Source: Chitiniphilus eburneus
Lineage (GTDB): Bacteria; Pseudomonadota; Gammaproteobacteria; Burkholderiales; Chitinibacteraceae
DNA: 64,000 nt
NCBI RefSeq assembly: GCF_005048205.1
Contig: NZ_SUMF01000014.1
Span: 1-64,000, forward strand
Direction of reading: 5' to 3'
Shown: piece after piece, positions 9,477-20,246 of the stretch
Numbering within the stretch: the first letter of the stretch is position 1
Layout of the letters: each line of letters opens with the position of its first letter
The notes under the pieces: model-generated
What the model saw: only the letters and a program-made list of their open reading frames with translations
Databases searched by the model: none
Told to the model about the DNA's origin: nothing
Translations under genes and position numbers: made by a program

Positions 9477-10139
9477 TTACCGCCAGGCAGTCATTCTGAC
9501 GAGGCCGACGGCGATCAGGATCAACCCTAATGCCTGCCTGATCCAGGGCTTAGTCAGCCAGCGACGTAAAGTTTCCGCCGCCATTCCGATCGCCAGCAAA
9601 TTGGGAAGCGTGCCCAATCCAAACATCATCATCAATAATGCCCCACTTGCTGTCGAAGAGCTTGCCATTGCAGTCAAACTTGCAGAATAGACCAAGCCGC
9701 ACGGCAGCCATCCCCACAAGGCCCCGACCACCAGCGTATGCCGCCAGCGCCGGATCGGCAAAAAGCGTCGCAGGAACGGTTGTATACGCCGCCACAGTGG
9801 CAGACCCAGCATTTCGAGCCGAACGAACCAGCGGGCCCAGCCAGCGATATACAACCCCATGACGATCAGCAGCAGATTCGCCAAAAACCAGAGTGCAATC
9901 TTGATGGGGTTAAGGGCAAAGAGCGCCGGCAGGCTGCCCAAGGTGCCGACCAGCGCGCCAATCAAGGTGTAACCCAGTACGCGACCGATGTTGAACCCAA
10001 CCAGATAGGGCCAGCGCGGCCCGGGAGGCAACTGGAGCGTGAACGCCGTGACCACGCCGCCACACATGCCCAGGCAATGCCCGCCCCCGACCAATCCGGC
10101 CAGGAACAAGGCAAGCAAGCTGATATCGGGAAGCGGCAT
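9477..10139 (-). CDS. DsbD_2 / TauE-SafE-like membrane protein (fnr-hemN neighbour)
   Basis: The product is 220 residues from ATG 10139, with about six hydrophobic segments and the motif GGHCLGMCGG at residues 18-27. That motif, with its two cysteines, is typical of the cytochrome c biogenesis transmembrane family PF13386, often annotated as sulfite exporter TauE/SafE family. In beta-proteobacteria such genes lie near fnr, hemN and cbb3-oxidase assembly genes, so a role in copper, heme or redox handling at the inner membrane is likely but inferred. The start is uncertain: a TTG at 10217 and an ATG at 10190 are in frame, and none has a strong ribosome site. It follows hemN by about 110 bases. 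Confidence 0.75.
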   Translation of the reverse strand: MPLPDISLLALFLAGLVGGGHCLGMCGGVVTAFTLQLPPGPRWPYLVGFNIGRVLGYTLIGALVGTLGSLPALFALNPIKIALWFLANLLLIVMGLYIAGWARWFVRLEMLGLPLWRRIQPFLRRFLPIRRWRHTLVVGALWGWLPCGLVYSASLTAMASSSTASGALLMMMFGLGTLPNLLAIGMAAETLRRWLTKPWIRQALGLILIAVGLVRMTAWR

Positions 10140-10249
10140 CGAGAAAACCAGTCGGGAGCGGGTTGCGACAATGATCCAGGCCCAAGCCATGAACCACGCT
10201 ATCCACGCCCTCGCCAATGCAAAGGCGGCCCCCGACTCGGAAACGGTGA

Positions 10250-11647
10250 TCAGATCAGGCGGGAATATCCTTCCGGACGAGGTTGATCCCGCAGATAGCG
10301 GTCAAAGACCATGGCGATCGAACGAACCAGCATGCGGCCACGCGGCGTGACCTCCATCCCCTCTTCGTCGATCACCAGCAGCCCGTCATCGATAAAGGCA
10401 GAGAGCGCGCACAATTCTTCCGCAAAGTAGCTACCGAAATCAATGGTGTAGCCAATTTCGATGCGGGAGAACTCCAGTCGGAACTGGCACATCAGCATCT
10501 GGATGACCGCGCGGCGAACCAGATCGTCACGCGTCATGAGCCGGCCTCGCTCCACGGGCAGTTCGCCGGCATCCAGGGCGGCGTAGTACTCGTCGGTGGT
10601 CTTGACGTTCTGGGCATACATGGTGCCGATCATGCCGATCGCCGAGATGCCGAACGCCATCAGGTCGCATTCCGGATAAGTGGAATATCCCTGGAAGTTG
10701 CGCTGCAGGCAGCCACGCCGCTGGGCGATGGCAAGGTCATCATCGGGCAGGGCAAAGTGGTCCATGCCGATGTAGACGTAACCTTCCTGCTGCAAGGTCT
10801 CGATGCAATCGCCCAGGATGTCCAGCTTCTCCGACGGTGTCGGCAACAGTGTTTCATCGATACGGCGTTGCGGCATGAAGCGCCCCGGCAGGTGCGCGTA
10901 GTTGTAGAGCGCGATCCGGTCCGGGCGAATGGCGGCCACGCGTGAAATGGTCTTGGCGATGCTCGCCCGCGACTGCAACGGCAGACCGTAGATCAGGTCG
11001 ACGCTGACCGAGCGAAAACCAGCGGCTTTCGCAGCCTCGATGACGCCACGCGTCTGGGCTTCGGGTTGCACCCGGTTCACCGCGATTTGCACCGCGGGGT
11101 CGAAATCCTGCACGCCGACACTCATGCGATTGAAGCCGTAGCCCGCCAGGGCCGCGATGGTGCCAGACCTCACCTTACGCGGATCAATCTCAATGGAATA
11201 TTCACCTTCAGGGTGCAGATCGAAGTGACGACGCACCTCGGACATCAGCTTTCCAAGCTGCGCATCGTCGAAAAAAGTGGGGGTTCCACCACCCAGATGC
11301 AGCTGCTGAACCGCGCCCTTCCTGGCAAGGCCGGCAGCGGCCAGCGCCATCTCGCGCTCCAGGTAACTCAGATAACTGGCGGCTTGCGCCCGATCTTTGG
11401 TTATGACTTTATTACAGGCGCAGTAGTAGCAGATCGTGTCGCAAAAGGGCAGATGGAAATATAATGAGAGCGGTTTGGCGGCTGTCCCGGGCTGTCGCAG
11501 CTCAATGGCTTCACGATAATGTGCAGCATCGAGCGCGACAAACCGGTCTGCTGTTGGATACGATGTGTACCTTGGGCCTTTGCCGTCGTAGCGTTCGATC
11601 AAGCCTCGATCGAAAACTGCCCGTTGCAAGTCAAAACCAGCGTCCAT
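10250..11647 (-). CDS. hemN: Oxygen-independent coproporphyrinogen III dehydrogenase
   Basis: The product is 465 residues. It is a radical-SAM enzyme that oxidatively decarboxylates coproporphyrinogen III to protoporphyrinogen IX in anaerobic heme synthesis. The cluster motif is C69-x3-C73-x2-C76 (FCDTICYYCACNK), followed by HLGGGTPTF. The N-terminus GKGPRYTSYPTADRF matches the HemN family, which separates it from HemW-like paralogues. The ATG at 11647 begins this conserved part; 36 upstream codons are open but unrelated. It diverges from fnr across 132 bases that hold an FNR box, so induction at low oxygen is likely. Confidence 0.96.
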   Translation of the reverse strand: MDAGFDLQRAVFDRGLIERYDGKGPRYTSYPTADRFVALDAAHYREAIELRQPGTAAKPLSLYFHLPFCDTICYYCACNKVITKDRAQAASYLSYLEREMALAAAGLARKGAVQQLHLGGGTPTFFDDAQLGKLMSEVRRHFDLHPEGEYSIEIDPRKVRSGTIAALAGYGFNRMSVGVQDFDPAVQIAVNRVQPEAQTRGVIEAAKAAGFRSVSVDLIYGLPLQSRASIAKTISRVAAIRPDRIALYNYAHLPGRFMPQRRIDETLLPTPSEKLDILGDCIETLQQEGYVYIGMDHFALPDDDLAIAQRRGCLQRNFQGYSTYPECDLMAFGISAIGMIGTMYAQNVKTTDEYYAALDAGELPVERGRLMTRDDLVRRAVIQMLMCQFRLEFSRIEIGYTIDFGSYFAEELCALSAFIDDGLLVIDEEGMEVTPRGRMLVRSIAMVFDRYLRDQPRPEGYSRLI

Positions 11648-11708
11648 GTCGTATTCGCTCTCAGTTCGTCTTGAGCCGCAAGCTTGCCTGTGTCTCTTCT
11701 GCGAGCTG

Positions 11709-11722
11709 TTGAGCCAGATCAA
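11709..11722. promoter_or_regulatory. FNR/ANR box between hemN and fnr
   Basis: TTGAG-CCAG-ATCAA matches the FNR consensus TTGAT-N4-ATCAA at nine of ten half-site positions. Its centre (11715.5) is 68 bases from the hemN start and 64 from the fnr start. The FNR-family regulator encoded next door has the full set of cluster cysteines. Confidence 0.75.
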
Positions 11723-11744
11723 GGCAAAACCGGCCGGCCTGGCG

Positions 11745-11750
11745 CATATG
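11745..11750 (+). promoter_or_regulatory. Putative -10 of fnr (class II FNR promoter)
   Basis: CATATG at 11745-11750 would place transcription start near 11757, exactly 41.5 bases from the centre of the FNR box. This is the spacing of class II FNR-activated promoters. It is inferred from spacing only, since the hexamer itself is a partial match to TATAAT. Confidence 0.45.
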
Positions 11751-11779
11751 CCCAACGGCCATCAATCTGTCAGGCGACT

Positions 11780-12529
11780 ATGAGCATGCTCTCTCCCATA
11801 CCCGTTCGCGAAATCGGCCTCAAGCATCTACGTCAGGCGTGTTCCAGTTGTAGCCTGCGTGAGCTGTGCCTGCCTCTTGGGCTATCGCCTGACGAGATGC
11901 ATGCAGTGGATGCCCTGGTTTCCCAGGGCAAGCCGATCAAGCGCGGGGAAGCGCTCTACCGTGCAGGCGAACCGTTCCGTTCGTTGTTTGCTGTCCGGCT
12001 GGGCTTCTTCAAAACAAGCGTGGTTTCGGAAGACGGACGCGAGCAAGTCACCGGCTTCCACATGACGGGCGACCTGATCGGGATGGATGCCGTCAGCACG
12101 GATTTCCATACCTGCGACTCGATCGCGCTGGAAGACAGCGAAGTGTGCGAACTGCCCTTCGCCGACATGGAAGAACTGGCGCGGAAGATTCCGTCGCTCC
12201 AGCATCACTTCTACAAGGTCATGAGTCGCGAAATCGTGCGCGATCATGGGGTCATGCTGCTGCTTGGCAACATGAAGGCGGAAGAACGCATCGCGGCTTT
12301 CCTGCTTAACCTGTCGCAACGGTTTGCGCTGCGTGGCTATTCGTCGTCCAGTTTCCACCTGCGGATGACCCGCGAAGAAATTGGCAGCTATCTTGGACTA
12401 AAGCTCGAAACAGTAAGCCGGACCTTGTCCAAGTTCCAGGACCAGGGTTTCATCAAGGTGCAGAACCGACTGATCGAACTCATCGATCAGGACGCACTGC
12501 GCCATCTTGTCAGCAACTGCCCGGGGTGA
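11780..12529 (+). CDS. fnr: FNR-type oxygen-sensing transcription regulator
   Basis: The product is 249 residues (E. coli FNR is 250). Cysteines C21, C24, C30 (CSSCSLRELC) and C123 (SEVCELPF) correspond to the four ligands of the oxygen-labile 4Fe-4S cluster in E. coli FNR (20, 23, 29, 122). A cyclic-nucleotide-binding-like beta-roll follows, then a C-terminal helix-turn-helix with TREEIGSYLGL and the recognition residues ETVSR. The ATG at 11780 is chosen because it aligns with family length; 32 more upstream codons are open. It is divergent from hemN, and the shared FNR box suggests autoregulation. Confidence 0.96.
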   Translation: MSMLSPIPVREIGLKHLRQACSSCSLRELCLPLGLSPDEMHAVDALVSQGKPIKRGEALYRAGEPFRSLFAVRLGFFKTSVVSEDGREQVTGFHMTGDLIGMDAVSTDFHTCDSIALEDSEVCELPFADMEELARKIPSLQHHFYKVMSREIVRDHGVMLLLGNMKAEERIAAFLLNLSQRFALRGYSSSSFHLRMTREEIGSYLGLKLETVSRTLSKFQDQGFIKVQNRLIELIDQDALRHLVSNCPG

Positions 12530-12534
12530 TCGAC

Positions 12535-13167
12535 ATGGCTGGCTCAGTTGGTTTACTCGCGCCGGCCGATCTACTTCCCAGGCTGGTGGCACGTCTCAAG
12601 CAGGATTCCCCACTTGCCTTTGCGGCCAGCGAACTGCCCGCCGCCCTTCCCCAGGGGTTGCTGCTGCTCGACGCTACGCATGCCCTGCCGGATTTACCGG
12701 GGCTACAGGCCAAGATCCACGCGGCGGGCGGCGAACTGATCGATTTCAGGGTGCTGTTCGATCACCCCGCCGCCGCCGAGTACGGCTGGATGATTGCAGT
12801 CGGTGGCTCTGCCCAGGCACAACAGCTGGCCGCCCCCTGGCTGGATCAATGGGCGCCACTGCCCTCGGGGTGGTTGCGCGGTGGCGGGACAGGCGCAGGC
12901 TGCCTGTTCGGCACCCTTTCCCAGTTCTGGGCATTGCAGCAAAGCGATGTCGTGCAATGGCTGGCCGATCGCGGCCCGCACGGCATCGCCGCTTTTGACC
13001 CCGTCAGTTGGCAGGAACAGGCGGGCAAATACGTTCCCGACGCCATCCAGCTGGCCAAGGACTATCTGGTGGTCGAGGAGCAGGCCGGCAATGCGCCAGC
13101 CCTGAGTCCCGCCTCCATGATGTGCCGCACGCTACTCGCCAGCGTTCAGGCATCCTCTTCCGCATGA
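12535..13167 (+). CDS. Hypothetical protein coupled to fnr
   Basis: The product is a 210-residue soluble protein with no signal peptide or membrane helix that I do not recognise. It is rich in Ala, Leu and Gln, and has GGGTGAGCLFGTLSQFWALQ in the middle and VSWQEQAGKYVPDAIQLAKD towards the end; a distant Rossmann-like fold is possible but not shown. The ATG at 12535 has GGGGTG six bases upstream, formed by the end of fnr. A GTG at 12526 overlapping the fnr stop (GTGA) is the alternative start. Either way it is translationally close to fnr and probably in the same transcript, ending at the palindromic terminator that follows. Confidence 0.7.
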   Translation: MAGSVGLLAPADLLPRLVARLKQDSPLAFAASELPAALPQGLLLLDATHALPDLPGLQAKIHAAGGELIDFRVLFDHPAAAEYGWMIAVGGSAQAQQLAAPWLDQWAPLPSGWLRGGGTGAGCLFGTLSQFWALQQSDVVQWLADRGPHGIAAFDPVSWQEQAGKYVPDAIQLAKDYLVVEEQAGNAPALSPASMMCRTLLASVQASSSA

Positions 13168-13178
13168 CTTCCCGATAA

Positions 13179-13208
13179 AAAAAGAGCGGCTGATCAGCCG
13201 CTCTTTTT
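13179..13208. terminator. Bidirectional terminator between the fnr operon and the phasin gene
   Basis: A perfect 30-bp palindrome: GAGCGGCTGA and its complement flanked by A5 and T5. It works in both directions and separates converging transcripts from 13167 and 13230. Confidence 0.9.
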
Positions 13209-13229
13209 CATTGATGCGTACAACCTGGA

Positions 13230-13784
13230 TCAGGCGCTCTTGCGACGCACAGCGGCCTTGGCGGTTTGCTCGGCACCGTTGACGGCGGCCTGCGCAAAGT
13301 CGGAAGCCAGCTTCTGGGTCGTCTTGGCCACGCTGTCGTAGGTGCTGGCAGCGGATTCCACTGCGTTACGCAGAACGGACACGGCAGCGCCGGTGCCGTT
13401 CGGAGCAGAGTCGATAGCCTGGTCGAGCGTGCTGATCAGGTTCTTGTTGAAAGTCAGAACCTGTTCTTCGATCAGCTTGGACAGCTCATGCTGGGTGGCG
13501 CTCGCAGCGTCGAACACCGAACGGGCCACATCCAGGGTCTTGTCCACGGACGGCTGGGCCAGTTGGCGTTGCAGCGCGACCAGACCCTGCACATCCTTCA
13601 CTTCGGCCAAGGCCTTGGTGGTCTGGGCATGTTCGGACAGCAGTTCGCGAGCCACGCCCATTTGCAGGGCAACCAGGCGCTCAACACCGCTCAGGGCGAT
13701 CTGCGACAGGCGAAGCGACTTTTCCAGGCCAGCCTGGTTGGCTTCGGCAAACTGGGCGGCGTTGAATTGGGGAACGTTGAACAT
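13230..13784 (-). CDS. phaP: Phasin family protein (PHA granule surface)
   Basis: The product is 184 residues, largely alpha-helical and free of membrane segments, with the phasin pattern near the N-terminus (NQAGLEKSLRLSQIALSGVERL) continuing through amphipathic helices to an Ala/Lys-rich tail ending AAVRRKSA. Phasins coat polyhydroxyalkanoate granules and control their size and number. The ATG at 13784 has GGAGAAA upstream; the frame continues 16 codons further without similarity. Two PhaR-like dyads upstream suggest PHA-dependent control. A PhaM-like gene at 20247 supports PHA storage in this organism. The exact paralogue (PhaP1, PhaP2) cannot be assigned. Confidence 0.9.
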   Translation of the reverse strand: MFNVPQFNAAQFAEANQAGLEKSLRLSQIALSGVERLVALQMGVARELLSEHAQTTKALAEVKDVQGLVALQRQLAQPSVDKTLDVARSVFDAASATQHELSKLIEEQVLTFNKNLISTLDQAIDSAPNGTGAAVSVLRNAVESAASTYDSVAKTTQKLASDFAQAAVNGAEQTAKAAVRRKSA

Positions 13785-13810
13785 TTGAAAGTTTCTCCGA
13801 AAAAATTTGA

Positions 13811-13826
13811 TGGTGCATTGCAACAT
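13811..13826 (-). promoter_or_regulatory. PhaR-like dyad, proximal copy
   Basis: On the minus strand TGTTGCAATGCACCA is a near-perfect dyad of the form TG-x-TGCA-N-TGCA-x-CA, 27 bases upstream of the phasin ATG. The TGC/GCA pattern resembles operators of the PHA repressor PhaR. Assignment is by resemblance. Confidence 0.5.
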
Positions 13827-13868
13827 ACGCAATTGTCGGGAGACGCCTTCATGATGTCAAGGTGGTTT

Positions 13869-13884
13869 TTGTGCATCGCAACAT
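13869..13884 (-). promoter_or_regulatory. PhaR-like dyad, distal copy
   Basis: GTGCATCGCAACAT (plus strand, 13871-13884) repeats the proximal site with one mismatch in 14 bases, 58 bases apart and in the same orientation. Paired operators upstream of a phasin gene fit repression by PhaR when granules are absent. Confidence 0.5.
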
Positions 13885-13913
13885 GACAATGACAAACGGT
13901 AGCCGCAGACAAC

Positions 13914-13938
13914 AAAAAAGGCAGCTTCGAAAGCTGCC
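13914..13938 (-). terminator. Terminator after the YjfB-like gene
   Basis: An 8-bp stem GGCAGCTT / AAGCTGCC with a 3-base loop is followed on the minus strand by six T. It ends the transcript of the small gene at 13965 before the phasin promoter. Confidence 0.85.
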
Positions 13939-13964
13939 TTTTCATTGACTGGCCTGAAGACCGG

Positions 13965-14150
13965 TCAGGCCCTGACGTCCACATTCTGCCCCAGATTGGG
14001 CGGATTGACGGTAGCCGGCTGCGGCAAGGCCTGCAACAGCGATGCCACGTTCTGTTGTTGGGCGTCGAGCGACTTCCGCAACACGTTGTTGGCCACGGCA
14101 ACCTGGGCCGGTGCCGCATTGCTTGCAGCGTTTACCAGCGACATTTCCAT
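13965..14150 (-). CDS. YjfB-like putative motility protein
   Basis: The product is 61 residues, with a helical N-terminus and the pattern VLRKSLDAQQQNVASLLQALP typical of the small YjfB family (annotated putative motility protein in Bacillus and proteobacteria). No biochemical role is known and no flagellar genes are nearby. The ATG at 14150 has AAGGGG six bases before it. The gene is monocistronic, with a terminator 27 bases after its stop, and diverges from dnaE. Confidence 0.75.
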   Translation of the reverse strand: MEMSLVNAASNAAPAQVAVANNVLRKSLDAQQQNVASLLQALPQPATVNPPNLGQNVDVRA

Positions 14151-14263
14151 GATTAGCCCCTTCTAATACATCTTCCGTAACCATACGCCGCATGGGGGGC
14201 GATGACAAGGCACGGCAGGTCATCGAGGGTGCGGAACCGGGTTTTCAGCCCCCTGGGCTGGGG

Positions 14264-14269
14264 TAGAAT
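14264..14269 (+). promoter_or_regulatory. -10 element of dnaE, six bases before the ATG
   Basis: TAGAAT (in GGGTAGAATG) lies at 14264-14269 and the dnaE ATG is at 14276. A transcription start 7 bases after the hexamer would be the A of the ATG, giving a leaderless mRNA. No good -35 is seen at 16-18 bases. Confidence 0.5.
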
Positions 14270-14275
14270 GCGCGG

Positions 14276-17200
14276 ATGAAATCCCCCGCCTTCATCCATC
14301 TCCGCCTGCATTCCGAATTCTCCGTCGTGGACGGCATCGTCCGCATCGACGACGCCGTCGACCGCGCCAAGGCGCTGGGCCAGCCCGCCCTCGGCGTTTC
14401 GGACCTGATGAACCTGTTTGGCATGGTCAAACAGTACAAGGCCTGCCGCAGTGCGGGCATCAAACCCATCATTGGTCTCGACGCCTGGGTCGAGAACGAA
14501 GAAGACCGCGAAAAGCCGTTCCGAGTGCTGCTCATCGCCAGGAATCGCGATGGTTACGGCCGGTTGTGCGAACTGCTGACCGACGCCTACCGCCTCAACC
14601 AGTATCGGGAACGGGCGGAAATCAGGAAAGAATGGCTGGCAGCGAAATCCAACGCGGATCTGATCTGCCTGTCCGGCGCCTACCTGGGTGAGCTGGGCCA
14701 GGCTTTGCTCAACGGCAACTACGACGGCGCGCTGCAAGCCGCGCGGTGGTGGGCCGCCCAGTTCCCCGGCAGTTTTTATCTCGAGCTCCAGCGTACCGGG
14801 CGTTCGGAGTGCGAAACATCGGTTCAGGGGCATCTCGATATCGCCTCCGACCTCGATCTGCCGGTGGTCGCGACCCATCCGATCCAGTTCATGGAACCCA
14901 GCCACTTCAAGGCGCACGAGGCGCGGGTCTGTATCGCCGAAGGTTTTGTCGTGGGCGACAAGCGGCGCCCGCGCAATTTCACGGAAGAACAGTATTTCAA
15001 GAGCACCGAGGAGATGGCGGAACTGTTTGCCGACGTCCCCGAAGCGCTGACCAATGCCGTCCAGATCGCCCGTCGCTGCAACGTCAACATCCAGTTGGGC
15101 AAGAACTACCTGCCGGACTTCCCCACACCGGACGGCATGACGCTGGACGACTTCCTGATCCATGAAGCCAAGGCCGGCCTGGAAAAGCGGCTGGCGCAAC
15201 TGTACCCGGACCCCGCGTTACGCGATGCAGAGCGGCCCCGTTACGAAGACCGGCTGAAGTTCGAGACCGACACCATCATCCAGATGGGCTTCCCCGGCTA
15301 CTTCCTGATCGTGGCGGACTTCATCGTCTGGGCCAAGCACAACGGCTGCCCGGTCGGCCCGGGCCGGGGCTCGGGTGCCGGCTCGCTGGTCGCGTACAGC
15401 CTGGGCATCACCGATATCGACCCGACCGCCTACGCACTGCTGTTCGAGCGCTTCCTGAACCCCGAGCGGGTATCGATGCCCGACTTCGACATCGACTTCT
15501 GCCAGGACAACCGCTGGCGCGTGATCGAATACGTGCGCGAGAAATATGGTGCCGAGGCGGTCAGCCAGATCGCCACCTTCGGCACCATGGCCGCCAAGGC
15601 CGTGGTGCGCGACGTCGGGCGCGTGCTCGATCTGCCCTATATGTTCTGCGACGGGCTGTCCAAGATGATCCCGGCAGCGCCCGGCAAGCAGTATTCGCTG
15701 GACGACGCGGTGGAGATGGTGCCGGAACTGGCCGAGCGCGTGCGCAACGAGGATGAGGTCAAGGAGCTGTGGGAGCTGGCCAAGACACTGGAAGGCCTGA
15801 CCCGCAACATCGGCATGCACGCGGGCGGCGTGCTGATCGCTCCCGGCAAGATCACCGATTTCTGCCCCGTCTATCAGGCCAGCGGCGCCGAGGCGTCCCC
15901 GGTTTCGATGCTGGACAAGGACGACGTCGAACAGATCGGCCTGGTGAAGTTCGACTTTTTGGGTTTGCGCAACCTGACCATTATCGAACTGGCGCTGGAA
16001 TACATCGAAAAGCAGACCGGGCAGAAGCTCGACCTGATGAGTCTGGGCTTCGAAGACCAGGCCGCCTACCAGGTCTTCCGCGACGGCAATACCACCGCCG
16101 TGTTCCAGGTTGAATCGGACGGCATGAAGCGGCTACTGGAAAAGCTCCAGCCCGACCGCTTCGAAGACATCATCGCTGTACTGGCGTTGTATCGCCCGGG
16201 GCCGCTGGGTTCCGGCATGGTCGATACCTTCATCAACCGCAAGAAGGGGCTGGAAGCCGTCGACTACTTCCACCCCGACCTCACCGCCTGCCTGGACCCC
16301 ACCTACGGGGTGATCGTGTACCAGGAACAGGTGATGCAGATCTCGCAGATCATCGGCGGCTATACGCTGGGCGGCGCCGACATGCTGCGTCGTGCGATGG
16401 GCAAGAAAAAGCCGGAGGAGATGGCCAAGCACCGTGCCACCATCGCCGAAGGCGCAGCCCGAAAAGGCTACGATCCCGCGCTGGCCGAGCATCTGTTCGA
16501 CCTGATGACCAAATTCGCCGAGTACGGCTTCAACAAGTCGCACACGGCCGCCTACGCAGTGGTCAGCTACCACACCGCCTGGCTCAAGGCGCACCACACC
16601 GCGGCGTTCATGGCCGCGACCATGAGCTCGGAACTGGATAACACCGACCAGCTCAAGGTGTTCTACGACGACTGCGTCGAGAAGAACCGCCTCAAGCTCC
16701 TGCCGCCGGACGTCAACGCCAGCTTCTACCGCTTCGTCCCGGTGGGCCCGCGCGAGATCCGCTATGCGCTGGGCGCGGTGAAGGGCGTGGGCGAGAGCGC
16801 GGTCAACATGATCGTCACTGAACGCGAGGCCAACGGCCCCTTCACCGACCTCTACGATTTCTGCCGCCGTACCGACAAGAAGGAAGTGAACAAGCGCGTC
16901 ATCGAGGCTCTGATCCGGGGGGGCGCCTTCGATGCCATTGATGGCCACCGCGCGCGCCTGCTGGCCAATGTCGAGCAGGCGATGAGCCTGGCGGAGACCG
17001 AAGCCGCCAACGTCAACCAGGGCAGCCTGTTCGACGTGTTCGAGCCTTCCGCCGTCCCCACGGTCGAGATCATCGAAGTACCGCTCTGGGACGACAAGAT
17101 CAAGCTGGCGGAGGAAAAATCCGCCATCGGCTTCTATCTGTCGGGCCATCCGTTCGATGCGCACGCGCGCGGCATCCGCAGCTTCCTCAAGACACGGCTG

Positions 17201-17713
17201 GACCGGCTGGAGCCCCGCAAGGAACTACAGTACCTGGCCGGCATCGTTTCAGGCATCCGCATCAAGAATGGCGATCGCGGCCGCATGGCGTTCGTCACGC
17301 TGGACGATGGCAATGCCCGCATCGAGGTCTCGTTGTTTTCCGAGGTCTTCGAGGAAAACCGTACCAAGCTGAAGGACGACACCCTGCTGATGGTGCTCGG
17401 CAAGGTCAGCGAGGATCGCTTCAATGGTGGCATCCGGGTCGTGGCCGATGCGGTGATGGATGTCGCCGAAGCGCGCAGCCAGTTCGCGCGTGCCTTGTCG
17501 ATCTCGCTCAATGGCAACGCCGACGCTGCCAGACTGCAAAGCCTGCTGGCCGACTACACCGGCGGGCGCTGCCCGGTGGAGATCGACTACCGCACCGACG
17601 GCGCGCAATGCCAGTTGCGCCTGTCCGACGACTGGCGCGTCACCCTGCACGAGGAACTGATCGATACGCTGAAGCAGGGGTTTGGCGCCGAAAGCATCGT
17701 CGTGCGCTTCTAG
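14276..17713 (+). CDS. dnaE: DNA polymerase III subunit alpha
   Basis: The product is 1145 residues, normal for proteobacterial DnaE1. It is the replicative polymerase that extends DNA in the Pol III holoenzyme. The N-terminal PHP domain starts with FIHLRLHSEFSVVDG. The polymerase core carries the catalytic acidic motif PDFDIDF at about 402-408 and GPGRGSGAGSLVAY just before it. HADMLRRAMGKKK-type fingers (GGADMLRRAMGKKK) and the KSHTAAYA motif follow. An OB fold near residue 990 (GIVSGIRIKNGDRGRM) and a C-terminal tau-binding region close the protein. No Shine-Dalgarno sequence precedes the ATG, consistent with a leaderless message. Confidence 0.98.
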   Translation: MKSPAFIHLRLHSEFSVVDGIVRIDDAVDRAKALGQPALGVSDLMNLFGMVKQYKACRSAGIKPIIGLDAWVENEEDREKPFRVLLIARNRDGYGRLCELLTDAYRLNQYRERAEIRKEWLAAKSNADLICLSGAYLGELGQALLNGNYDGALQAARWWAAQFPGSFYLELQRTGRSECETSVQGHLDIASDLDLPVVATHPIQFMEPSHFKAHEARVCIAEGFVVGDKRRPRNFTEEQYFKSTEEMAELFADVPEALTNAVQIARRCNVNIQLGKNYLPDFPTPDGMTLDDFLIHEAKAGLEKRLAQLYPDPALRDAERPRYEDRLKFETDTIIQMGFPGYFLIVADFIVWAKHNGCPVGPGRGSGAGSLVAYSLGITDIDPTAYALLFERFLNPERVSMPDFDIDFCQDNRWRVIEYVREKYGAEAVSQIATFGTMAAKAVVRDVGRVLDLPYMFCDGLSKMIPAAPGKQYSLDDAVEMVPELAERVRNEDEVKELWELAKTLEGLTRNIGMHAGGVLIAPGKITDFCPVYQASGAEASPVSMLDKDDVEQIGLVKFDFLGLRNLTIIELALEYIEKQTGQKLDLMSLGFEDQAAYQVFRDGNTTAVFQVESDGMKRLLEKLQPDRFEDIIAVLALYRPGPLGSGMVDTFINRKKGLEAVDYFHPDLTACLDPTYGVIVYQEQVMQISQIIGGYTLGGADMLRRAMGKKKPEEMAKHRATIAEGAARKGYDPALAEHLFDLMTKFAEYGFNKSHTAAYAVVSYHTAWLKAHHTAAFMAATMSSELDNTDQLKVFYDDCVEKNRLKLLPPDVNASFYRFVPVGPREIRYALGAVKGVGESAVNMIVTEREANGPFTDLYDFCRRTDKKEVNKRVIEALIRGGAFDAIDGHRARLLANVEQAMSLAETEAANVNQGSLFDVFEPSAVPTVEIIEVPLWDDKIKLAEEKSAIGFYLSGHPFDAHARGIRSFLKTRLDRLEPRKELQYLAGIVSGIRIKNGDRGRMAFVTLDDGNARIEVSLFSEVFEENRTKLKDDTLLMVLGKVSEDRFNGGIRVVADAVMDVAEARSQFARALSISLNGNADAARLQSLLADYTGGRCPVEIDYRTDGAQCQLRLSDDWRVTLHEELIDTLKQGFGAESIVVRF

Positions 17714-17725
17714 CCCGCCTGCCAC

Positions 17726-17757
17726 ACCATCGCGATCCGGCACCGGGTCGCGATGGT
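17726..17757 (+). terminator. Hairpin after dnaE
   Basis: A 15-bp stem (ACCATCGCGATCCGG with its partner, one G-T pair) and a 2-base loop lie 12 bases after the dnaE stop. There is no T tract, so it may be a Rho-type or mRNA-stabilising end rather than an intrinsic terminator. Confidence 0.5.
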
Positions 17758-17965
17758 CAGGCAGTGACGCATCCCACACTTGCCTCGCGCTGGTCAGCCC
17801 CTGCCTGACCCCTATCGCCACGGGCGCGCTTCAAGCGGCCCCATCCGGCAAAACCCTAGCTTGTAATCGCCCATTCCGCCGTCCAGCATTCTTGAGAAAC
17901 CACATGAACTTCTGAAGCGTGTCGGTCATCTGGCACGTCCCCCAACGGCGATGAGGATGTCTTCC

Positions 17966-20236
<2,271 letters not shown>

Positions 20237-20246
20237 GGAACGAATC

